Shown in pieces: positions 49,627 through 59,500 of a DNA stretch of 64,000 bases. The translations under genes were made by a program, and so were the position numbers. Under the pieces are notes generated by a model. That model ran no database searches. It had not been told where the DNA came from and saw only the letters and a program-made list of their open reading frames with translations. The stretch's first letter is position 1. Each line of letters begins with the position of its first letter. Origin of the DNA: Hirudo medicinalis (Eukaryota; Annelida; Clitellata; Hirudinida; Hirudinidae); NCBI GenBank assembly GCA_011800805.1, contig MPNW01000174.1, forward strand, positions 1 through 64,000. The letters are read 5' to 3'.

Positions 49627-50990
49627 ATGAAGTATTATTCTGCTTTGACGGTGTTTAAGTACACATGGGACCAGGTGGCAGTTGGTTTCTGGTCTAGATA
49701 TCCGAATCCTCAGAGGTGATCATTTGTTTTTTGCAAATGTATTTGTTGTTTTATTGCTTTATATATAATTAAATTATATACAAAATATATATAATTTACA
49801 CACAAATTTATGCTAAGGTTATGAAAAAATATTAATTACTAACTGGTAAAATTTGGTTTTGGTTTTGGACATTGCTTGATTATATGATATCAAAAATACC
49901 TCAGCAATTAAATGCATATGTTTCCATCACAAACATTTTTTGAAGTTTTAATAGCTTTGTGTTAGCTTGTTATGAACGTCTATTACCATAAAAACATGTG
50001 CACAGGGTATATTTGGAGCAATAAACTTGCTTTCAAGCATTTCAGCCCTTACCTTATATATCTTTGGGATTGAGACAGGTTGATGATCGGCCAATGTCCC
50101 TACTGAAAATTGTTATATATACATATTTAATTGTGGTAAAAATATTGGGACTCTAGGTCCAAGTCAATGATATGAAGATGCTTGTAATTTTAACAAGCCA
50201 GCAACTTTCCAATATGTTTTTTCTGACATGATGTGTATTTCTTTGCAGCAACTTTGCTTTGCTAGTTTCTTATAAGTTGTTAGGGGTCGTCCATGAAAGA
50301 TGTCCGAAAATTTGCCAATTTTTGTCTTGTACTCTTTTGTTTGAATTTTATGTGAATGGGAAGTTATTATTTTGTTATTATATTGTTAATTCATTTGATT
50401 TTTACATAAATTTAAAGCACCCATGTGTTGTCTGAAGATGTCATTCATCAGTCAGTTTCAAATGGGAAGCTCTTCACTAAGAAGTTATTAACTAAAACAA
50501 ATAGCATTCCGAAGTGGGGCGAGAGGCTTATCAGTGGTCCAAAATATGTTTATGTCATCGAAGAATCAGTTGTGGATCCTAATTTGAAGACATTGACCAC
50601 CTATACAAGAAATATTGGATATACATCTCTATTAGTGAGTAATTTGAGCTTTTTTGTTTTACTGAGATTTTAAGTTGTGCTTGTCGTACGCAGGCAGTAG
50701 AAGAAAAATGCATTTACAAGCTTCATGAGGAGAATGGTGATTGGACAGAGTGTCAAAGACAAGCCTTCATCAAGAGCAACATAAGGGGCATCTCTTATGC
50801 TCTTCAAACGTTCGGTATGGAAAGGTTCAAAATGAACGTCAGCAAATCAGTCAAAGGGTTTAATCACGTGCTTAGTATGCTTTACCCTGTTCCTCACTCG
50901 ACACAAGTGTCTTCTAATAAGCAGAAACTCAAAGACACTGCTGAGGCTGCAAAAAAACTGGCTTCAACTGTTGTTGCTGCAACAAATTGA
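49627..50990 (+). CDS. PRELID1: PRELID1-like intermembrane-space lipid transfer protein
   Basis: PRELI-domain proteins move phosphatidic acid between mitochondrial membranes with TRIAP1. Exons are 49627-49715, 50418-50634 and 50694-50990, giving 200 codons plus stop with phases consistent. The domain fills residues about 1-170 with family anchors: TWDQVAVGFWSRYPNP, THVLSEDVIHQSV, LLTKTNSIPKWGERL, VDPNLKTLTTYTRNI, VEEKCIYKL and the helix GMERFKMNVSKSVKGFNHVL. The C-terminus is a short Lys/Ala-rich helix. It matches PRELID1 better than the SLMO/PRELID3 branch (LTKTN, VVDP). The start codon directly precedes the conserved KYY. Confidence 0.88.
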
Positions 50991-51511
50991 TATCACATGT
51001 GTTAATAGGTCAATATAGATGTTGTTTATTGTTTATAATATATCGTGCCCTAATTGAATATGTGAGGAAATGGCTTCCCTTCTTTTGCAAACAACCAAAC
51101 TTTTTTGAGAGTCATTATTAACCGATTTTTGTTTCAATATCCATTAGGTTAATGAAAAAGTCTTAAGTTCCATTACTGGACTTGGAATTTTAAAACAAAG
51201 ATGAGTGGTGAAATTGCATCACTAAGAGTTTTTATTGAAGATGGATTTGTGAGATTGAATCACAATTGCTTGAGATGTGAATGGAGTTAGTATGTTTGAT
51301 ACTAAATGCCTAGCTAAAAAGTGATTGACTTGCTTTGTTCAAGTTTGAGGATTTGTTGAAACATTATTTGGACTTTGGTTTTAAGGAGATTATTTTGATA
51401 TTTTCGAGATGCCCTACTTCAAACCAAAAATGACTGCAGGTGCTGTAACCATGCCCTGAGTGTATTTGTGTGGATCTGTAATATAAAACAGAAAATACGT
51501 GTGTATGTTTG

Positions 51512-51830
51512 TCTTGAAATTTGCACACGTCGTTCTCTATGCTATTCTTAGTTCAACTGTGCTATTTTCGATTTTCAACATTCAATTTGTCCAACTTTCA
51601 CCTTTTCCTAAATCGCATACCAGCTTTAAACTCGAGAGCTACTGAAAGCGTCCAGAGTTGTGCTCTCGCATGGTCTGGTGTTTAAGACCTCGCCTCTCGC
51701 AATGGCGGCACGGTTTCGAGTCCCGTAGAGGGAGCACCTTCCTAATCGTCCAGTTCTTTGAAAGTAGGTAATTGGTTATTTGAAGGACGTAAATAACGGC
51801 ATGAGCATAATTGATCACAAGTATACGACT
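51512..51830 (+). repeat. tRNA-headed SINE-like composite repeat (copy B)
   Basis: Starts CTTGAAATTTGCACACGTCG, followed by AACTGTGCTATTTTC, CCTAAATCGCATAC and GAGAGCTACTGAAAGCG. Then a tRNA-like stretch at about 51661-51726 has an A-box-like GCATGGTCTGGTG and a B-box-like GGTTTCGAGTCCC. A tail with GAAGGACGTAAATAACGG closes it. The same order appears in reverse at 39290-39590. Confidence 0.75.
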
Positions 51831-51889
51831 GGCGACAACTCTTCAGAAGAAAATATTATTTTGAACACTATTTTTTGAGTTTTCAACTC

Positions 51890-52110
51890 ACAAGATCTCA
51901 GAAGTGGTGAAAGTGACGTTTTGCACGTGTTCTGTCTGATATTTCTAGGCCAACTGTGCCATTTTCAACTCACAAGAATTCCCAAACGGTGAACAGTAGC
52001 GACTTGAAATTTGCACACGCCATTCTCTGCCATTCGTAGATCAACTGTGCTACTTTCTCCTTTTCCTAAATCGCATTTTGAAACTCGAGAGGAAATGAAA
52101 GCGAGTAACG
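51890..52110 (+). repeat. partial copies of the same composite repeat (head module only)
   Basis: CTTGAAATTTGCACACGCC at 52003, CAACTGTGCTACTTTC, TCCTAAATCGCAT and CTCGAGAGGAAATGAAAGCG repeat the head of copy B in order, without the tRNA-like block. An additional diverged unit lies just before it (AACTGTGCCATTTTCAACTC near 51964). Confidence 0.65.
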
Positions 52111-52769
52111 GGATTAATAAAATTATTTATGTTTGAATATATGACTGGCGAATCCGGTCCAAAAAAGCTAGTCTGTTTCTTAACTGGATGGTTTGGGCAA
52201 AACTGAAGTTTAAGATGACACCAAATAACCCTTTATGAGAGGATGTCAAAGAGTAAAATCATGGGGTCGTCAATTCTAATCAGTATTATAAGACCTCCCG
52301 GGAAGTACATTTTTTCTGGCCGGGTCGTGAAGATTTCGCGTGCGCATTGTAAGTTTTTATTATTTATGTTTATTTGGGAGATCGTCCAAAATTTCCCCTA
52401 AAAGGAAGCTTCTTATAAAGTGTAATCCAATTGTGCTTTGGTGTGAAGATTGATTGATCTGGCAACGCATTCCACGAAAGGTTCTCGCATTCCAAGTCAA
52501 ACCTCCTAAGTACCCTTTGTCATAAATGTTGGATTTTGTTGTCTACGATAATCGGTAGTCCTAAGCGGGACTTCCGCTTCCTCCTCTTGCTTTATTTCAT
52601 TTATTTATTTATTTGATTAAAGTCCGTTGCATTACTAAGATGATTTGGACTTGTTAGTTAGTGTTAGGTATTGTAATGAAATAATAAGTAATAGATTAAT
52701 AATAGTTGTAAGAGGTTAAATAATAATATCATCAGTAATATTAGACAGAGTAACTATTCAAATTAAATT

Positions 52770-53640
52770 AATCCGATTTTTGCAAATCTACCTGAAAATG
52801 AGGTCCACACTTGCTGGATTGCTGAGCATGGAACTCATCTCAGATAGATTTGTTCGGGTTCTTATTTCTTCCCTCAGGACTGACTGGGCCGGACATTCCA
52901 TGAGGAAATGACGGACNNNNNNNNNNNNNNNNNNNNNNNNNNNNNNNNNNNNNNNNNNNNNNNNNNNNNNNNNNNNNNNNNNNNNNNNNNNNNNNNNNNN
53001 NNNNNNNNNNNNNNNNNNNNNNNNNNNNNNNNNNNNNNNNNNNNNNNNNNNNNNNNNNNNNNNNNNNNNNNNNNNNNNNNNNNNNNNNNNNNNNNNNNNN
53101 NNNNNNNNNNNNNNNNNNNNNNNNNNNNNNNNNNNNNNNNNNNNNNNNNNNNNNNNNNNNNNNNNNNNNNNNNNNNNNNNNNNNNNNNNNNNNNNNNNNN
53201 NNNNNNNNNNNNNNNNNNNNNNNNNNNNNNNNNNNNNNNNNNNNNNNNNNNNNNNNNNNNNNNNNNNNNNNNNNNNNNNNNNNNNNNNNNNNNNNNNNNN
53301 NNNNNNNNNNNNNNNNNNNNNNNNNNNNNNNNNNNNNNNNNNNNNNNNNNNNNNNNNNNNNNNNNNNNNNNNNNNNNNNNNNNNNNNNNNNNNNNNNNNN
53401 NNNNNNNNNNNNNTTGGGGACAGGGGGATTTGTTCCTTTCCGATGCGAAGTCTAATGTTGGCCTCGCTCCTCTTGACTCTGCTGTTTGTAAATAAAACTG
53501 CTTGTGATTTAGATGCTGAGATCTTAAAACCATTTGCAGAAAAAAACTTAGCCGTTTTATTGAGCTGCTTCTGCATGCGTGTTGTCATTGCTCTTGCGGA
53601 GGTCCCGGTCGTTCCTCCTCTTGCTTTGAGTTCGACTCTT
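52770..53640 (-). mobile_element. Jockey/I-like LINE fragment split by an assembly gap
   Basis: On the minus strand the right side of the gap encodes KTAKFFSANGFKISASKSQ and LRIGKEQI, the region after the RT catalytic box. The left side encodes VRHFLMECPAQSVLREEIR, the C-terminal His/Cys region of such ORF2 proteins. Both are in one frame if the gap length is right. Middle sequence is unknown. Confidence 0.65.
52917..53413. other. assembly gap (497 N)
   Basis: Run of N. It sits within a LINE, which is the usual reason for such a gap. Confidence 0.99.
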
Positions 53641-53895
53641 ATAAATAAACTCGGTTTTACACGACACCCTTGGAATTCCTCATATCTCAGACTTCATCTG
53701 AAACCCGGGTCTGCATTCAAAAGAGGCTGGCTGGTGCTTATCACTTCCTTATCAGACCTTACAAGCCGTTGAGAAAAGAATGAACATGTGTTTTGTTCGT
53801 TGATAAATAAAGGGAATTCGCTAGTTTTGTTTTCCTGGCTTCAATACCTGTGACGTAAGATAAAGTCGTAAGTCATTGTTTTGAAAACATATAAG

Positions 53896-54102
53896 ATGTA
53901 CGCTTATTTTGGCTTGACAGTAGTTTTTATATGTTTGGACTACATTTTAAGCTTTATACTTCCAACGCCGAATGTTTTAGAAGGACCGAAATGGTTATCT
54001 GTAACTGGTATTATTGGGACGATATTTTTTTTGGGGAGTTTGATCGTCTTTTTATGGGAATATGCTCTCAAGGACATAACAAATGAGGAAGTAAATTTGT
54101 AA
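53896..54102 (+). CDS. small membrane protein, hypothetical (copy 1 of a tandem set)
   Basis: 68 codons from ATG, no intron. The product has two hydrophobic helices (about residues 5-22 and 36-55) joined by a Pro-rich loop ending in GPKWL, and a short charged tail (WEYALKDITNEEV). I do not recognise a family. The pattern helix, about ten residues, W-L, then IIGTI-type helix and charged tail is repeated in the ORF at 54626-54853. It lies between a LINE and the calcium pump gene on the opposite strand. Confidence 0.4.
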   Translation: MYAYFGLTVVFICLDYILSFILPTPNVLEGPKWLSVTGIIGTIFFLGSLIVFLWEYALKDITNEEVNL

Positions 54103-54266
54103 ATTGTATGAAAACATTGAGGTTGTTCGTTAGCTATCTGATAATTGTCACGTATGTCCAAGCAAATCACATGCTGTCTTGTACTGACTTCACTTCGCTC
54201 AAATGGCTGATTGCCTTCTATTGGCGCGGTTCAAATCGTTTAAATCTTGCTTTAGTTGCTGTTAAA

Positions 54267-54546
54267 ATGTCTTATTCACATCTGCGAATCACTTTCGATT
54301 ATTGTGAAAGATTCACACGTAGGTTGTTATGATAAAAGAACACTTTGGGTGCGAGGCATTACTCTGCTCCAGCCGGAATATACCATCTTGAAAACATTTT
54401 TCTTCAATGAGAGCAGACCCTTAAGTTTACAGTGGTCTTGAAGTTCCATTGGAACTCTAATAATTATACTCGGATTCATTATCATTACAAGATATCGTTT
54501 TGTTCGTGTACGCATCGAACTCAATGTGGATTTTATAATCAAATAA
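54267..54546 (+). pseudogene. broken middle copy of the small membrane ORF
   Basis: An ATG at 54267 opens MSYSHLRIT, similar in spacing to MPWFALRLI of the downstream ORF, but that frame stops after 21 codons. In another frame, after a Trp at 54433-54435, an in-frame TGA (54439-54441) interrupts a stretch that continues as SSIGTLIIILGFIII with a basic tail, ending at TAA 54544-54546 next to an AATAAA. I read it as a decayed third copy. The homology is weak and by eye only. Confidence 0.25.
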
Positions 54547-54625
54547 ACATTTCATTTTATAATCTGAATAATTTTGAACTCGTTTTTGAAAGTGGACTCT
54601 AGCCTCAAAAGTGATTTTTTATTCG

Positions 54626-54853
54626 ATGATGCCCTGGTTTGCTCTGCGCTTGATTTGGTTTCCCATGATCAGACTGTTTACCTCCTACTTTGTCAACCAG
54701 AAATTGGCTAGCACTTGTCGAACTTTGGAATGGCTCAATACGGGGCTCTTCATCATTGGTTCTATTGCCTTATTGGCTGTTGCTTATCACTTCCTTTACA
54801 GAAAATTTTCGAACGGGTATTCGTTGAATGATTTTTCATTGTTCTACCTTTAA
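54626..54853 (+). CDS. small membrane protein, hypothetical (copy 3 of a tandem set)
   Basis: 75 codons from the first ATG (a second ATG follows directly). There are two hydrophobic helices (about residues 4-23 and 38-58), a central polar loop ending in TLEWLN, then FIIGSIALLAVAY and a tail rich in Asn, Ser and aromatic residues. Compared with the ORF at 53896 the two helices, the W-L pair and the IIG[ST]I core line up with a two-residue offset. No family recognised and no signal of splicing. Confidence 0.4.
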   Translation: MMPWFALRLIWFPMIRLFTSYFVNQKLASTCRTLEWLNTGLFIIGSIALLAVAYHFLYRKFSNGYSLNDFSLFYL

Positions 54854-55630
54854 ATATCTTTATTAAAAATTGACTTAAATTAAAGTTAAAACGTAGTTTT
54901 GCTTTAGATTGCGTGCCAAAATGTTTATTATCTCATAATTTTTAAGGTGTATTGGAAACGGATGGGACGATACAAACAACCACAGACAGCCGATAATTCC
55001 GAAATGTCCACGCCTTAGAGTTGATTAACAGAGTTTCGAAAAGGTCGACGAAAGAAAATCATATCTCAGATCTTCAGATCCAAAATAAACTTTTTAATTC
55101 TATTTATTTCAAATAGCAAATTGAAGGGTCCATTAGACCTCTATCAGAAATTTGAATTCAGTACAGAGAAAATCAGAAATATAAAAGAAAAAGTTAAAAT
55201 TTCGAAAATTTCTCAATTAATGTAAGCTCTTTGCTGGACAAGTATGCATTTGAGCAGACGATTTTAGGAGGGAGGGAGTGCCTTGGTGGAGCAGCCGAAA
55301 TAGCGTTTCTCCTGTCGTTTTGTTGCAAAGAATGGCTTAGAGAAGGCAGTTCAAGGAAGACAGCGGAGTTAAAATATTAGAATGAAATATTTAATGTTAG
55401 TAACTAAGTATTCTATAGTTTTTCTATAGTTTTCCAAATAGCGTTCAAAATTAAGAAATAATATTACTAACTTAATAAAATGGAACACAATTCGTTTTAT
55501 TCGATTTATAGCCAGCGCAGAAAGAAAACAGGGAGAAATATGAAAAATACGGTAAAGTGCAAGAAAACTCAGAAAGCTGAATAATTAATCAAATCAATAA
55601 AAAAAGTCCCTGAATAATTACACAAGGAGT
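54854..55630. other. intergenic, no gene seen
   Basis: AT-rich sequence with short open frames only; no repeat copy recognised inside this window. Confidence 0.4.
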
Positions 55631-55633
55631 GAT

Positions 55634-55937
55634 CTAGGATGGCCCTTATTTTCGAAGTTTTAAAATTTTGTTGTCTGACCCCCAAATGAGTTCCAATACA
55701 TAATTCAAGCCAAATATGAGCAGGATTGGACAAGATTTAGAGGTCGCTCAAAGAAGTTTTAGTTTCCCGAGAAAATACAATTCAGCGAAAGAACCAGTAC
55801 TTGTCTAAATGTTTAATATGTTAGTAAAATGCAGTTTTTCAGTAACATAATAAATATAAATGAAATTACACACATACAAACTTAGACCTAATATTTTCAA
55901 GAAAAACATTTGTTCCATCATATAAGGGCCATCCTAG
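55634..55937. mobile_element. MITE with 16-bp perfect terminal inverted repeats
   Basis: CTAGGATGGCCCTTAT at 55634-55649 is the exact complement of ATAAGGGCCATCCTAG at 55922-55937. No ORF. AGTG lies just outside the right end and two bases outside the left end, a possible but imperfect target duplication. Confidence 0.75.
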
Positions 55938-56130
55938 AGTGCTCTCGTAAAGGCTGTTAATGCAAGTTAATACAACCAGCATGTCGACTGTTATGTTTCG
56001 TTAATTTAAGTACTAGAAACAATTGTAAACTCTTCTATCCCTTTCGAATCTCGACTTAAAGCAATATCAATAAACCTCAAAATAAGAATCGATAAGACCA
56101 ATAGCTATTTAAAGTATGATTGTCACCAGT

Positions 56131-56170
56131 GGCGTAGCCAGGATTTTAAAATCGGTCGAGGTAGGGGCAA
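56131..56170 (+). repeat. terminus of a hAT-type non-autonomous element
   Basis: CAGTGGCGTAGCCAGGATTT is a very common end of hAT-type repeats. The other end was not found nearby. Confidence 0.35.
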
Positions 56171-56577
56171 ATTTTTTTGTGTATTGCAACGGCAACTATA
56201 GTATACTGGTGGATTAACGGCAAATAATTAATTTCACACTATAGGCACATAAGGAAAGCAAAGATGCTAGTAATTTAATTATCTAAACTTAATAAATATT
56301 GATGTCGGAAGCTTTCCTAATTTAATGGTGCTCTATTACGATCAATAAAATACCTATGAATTATTATTATTTATGAATTATACGGATTTAGAAAAATATC
56401 AAGGAGCAAAGTGAAAGGGGTAGTGGAGGGCGTTTATTTGTATTGTTAATAATGTTTTAAAGCATTATTTAACATTTAAGCAATCCTCCCACAGAGGGAC
56501 ACTCCTTTATTGACAAAGAGTAACACTAAACTCTCGAAAGGGTGTTTAGAAGAAATGAAATCTGAAAACTTTGTGAT

Positions 56578-59500
56578 TTAACGAAGAGTTTCAGAAGAGG
56601 AGATGGAAGGTCGTATCCTGCTCTGAGGGTTGACCACGGCCTGTTCCTGGAATACGTTGACCACTCGTATCTGAAAAGATAACGGATTTTAATGTTTGTA
56701 AAGGATTCGAATAAGATCCTAAATGCAGTTATTTACCTGATGCTGCAGTCTGTTCAGACCACGAATCCAAAGTATTTGACCTCTCTTGCCCATGTCATCT
56801 ATACCCTCATCGAGCTCGTCCCTTTCGAACATTTCAATTTCTTTTGGGGATGCAGCTCCCAGCGCGAGTTTCTTTGGAAGGCGACGTGTTGGGATCGTTG
56901 TAATAAGCTGCGAAAATATGTGTATGGAGTTACTATCACAACTTTTCTCTGAGATAAATTAATGGACCTTACCTGTCCCCATACCAGTTCCCCAATTCCG
57001 AGCAACAAGCACCACATCCACTGTTGCAAATCAAGAGCTGACGTGGAAAAAGCGAATCCTCCATATTGAACAATGATAACCTGGATTTTAAAATCAAAAC
57101 TTATCATCGGATAATAATAATAATTGCAGTTAATAATGGAATATTTGTGCAAATATTTTGTGTTGACTCTTCAGCAAATATCCATTCGAACGTTGACATC
57201 AGGATCGTTCTAAATGTACCAATTGAAATTAAGGTTGATATTATATTATTACTATTATATTTACGCAGGAAGGTAAAATGTAAGGTTACAAAATAATGCA
57301 ATCATTTATCTAAAAATGACTTACTTGAGCCACAAAAGTTCCCAGCCAAATGCAGATGAAGATGGGGTTCCTGTTTAGTCCCTCGAAGACATTTCTTTGA
57401 CCGTGGATTTTTCTTGCGTTAATTTCGTTGAACAGAGTCATCATAACGAACGTATTGAAGATGAAAGTGAAGTGCTGCGTAGGTTTTGCGTGTAGAGTCT
57501 GCCATTTTCCATCATCAATATCAAGCAGCAGATGCCCTAAAAGACGACATATTTTAAATTAGCACTGGGTATCTTCATTATTTTCAATTAAATTAGGCTG
57601 GAGATATTAAAGAGAACATTCGCTGAACCCGCAAAAAGCAATGTAAAGAGGACAGTAAGTTGATAGATAGAGTGTCCAATGATATTCTTCATCATGGTTC
57701 TCGATATCAGTGGCTTTGTACGTCCGTAAGGCTTTCTGTTGAGCATCTCTTCATTTGGCAGTTCAGTGGCCAGTGCTAAAGATGCCAACGTATCCATTAT
57801 AAGGTTTACCCACAACATCTGAATGGCTTTGAGGGGAGAATCCTAAAATAATTTGGACAAAGAAGGATAGTTATGATCCGAAGTTATTCTGCAAAATTTT
57901 GTTCCATTTGCCTTAATGACGCATGCTCCAAGGAAAGCAGCAATAACTGCAACGACGTTCACAGTGAGTTGAAACTGGAGGAACTTTGCGATGCTGTCGT
58001 AAACATTTCTTCCCCACATGACTGCTTTAACTATCGATGTGAAGTTGTCATCTGTCAGAATGATATCCGATGCTTCTTTGGCCACATCCGTCCCAGCTAT
58101 ACCCTGAAGGAGTGAGAAACAATGAATTCATGTGAAAGATTTGAAAGGCAACACCAACCATTGCAAATCCGACGTCGGCTTTTTTAAGCGCTGGTCCATC
58201 ATTGGTTCCATCCCCAGTGACTGCAACAACCTCCCTGTTCGGATTAAGTCTGCTATCGATAATCCCTTTCACCAGCGTGTATTTGTCCTGAGGTGATGAT
58301 CTTGCTAGTACTCTCAGCCTCGGCCATATTTTGTCAATTAACTCTTGTCTCGGCTGATTTTTAAATCGTATAAATAACTATCAAAATAATGTCAATCAAA
58401 ATTAACGTAACGATTTGTTTGGACCTCTGGGAAGGTTATAAAAAAAGTATTATTAATAATGAAATCAGTAATAATTTTTATTATTCTGATTGTTCTAAAT
58501 ATCCTCACCATTGGTCCAAATATTTAAAAAAATGGTTTTCAGGCATCGACGTATTATGTCGTATACTTAGATTAATTATGCGTATACTTGAATGTAAAAC
58601 TTCATTTTAAGCTCATTTTAAAACTACACAAAAACTTATATGAGTATACAGCTGACTCGAAAGTGGCTGCATGTCTTAAGAAAATAAGAAGGTGATCGTC
58701 ATGTGTAAAATACCGGGTCGTCGGGTTTGTTTCTGATCCTCCTGTTAAACTCAGGTCCTTCGAGAATCAAAAAGTCTTCATCGGGCTGAATGATTCCGCA
58801 TTTGTTAGCGATTGATCTGGCAGTGTTGATGTTATCCCCTGTGACCATCCTAACAGTTATTCCTGCTCTTTGACATCTCTTGATAGCTTGTGGCACCTAC
58901 CAAATATCCGATTCAGCTATATTCAAGAAATTTTTTCCAGAAATCAATGTGAAATTACTTCGCTCCTCACGGGGTCTTCAATACCAACGATGCACAAGCA
59001 AATGAGTTTTGATACTATGCCTGCTTCATCATCCCAGTTCGGTTCGCTTTTTATTCCTTCATCATTTGCATTTCCAGCATCTAAAACCATGAAATTGTTG
59101 ATCTTAGTTGTTCATAAATTAAACTTATAAGCAATGCTAGAATATATGTCTACCATAAAAATAATTCTTGTAAGCAACGCAAATGGTTCTCAAGCCATCT
59201 GAAGCCATCGGTTCGATCACATGGCGCATGACATGTTCCTGTTCAGCTTCTAAGAATGGCTCTGGTTCTCCAGAAGAGTTTAAAATCCAAGCACACCTGA
59301 AAGCATTTGTAGATGAACAACCAAGTAGTTGGATCTCTCAAATTCATAGTGCTCTACAAACTTTTTCATGATGATTTCTGATGCTCCTTTCGAGAAAACG
59401 GTGAATCCGTTGTTCCTGGGGATAACGGTTGTCATGGACTTCCTGATGGAGTTGAACGTGTAAACTTTATGGAGTTTCTCTTCCGGCATTTTTTCACGGA

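Noticed and set aside
51661..51726. tRNA gene
   Set aside because: A- and B-box-like motifs are present, but it lies inside a repeated element, is diverged, and I could not fold a full cloverleaf.
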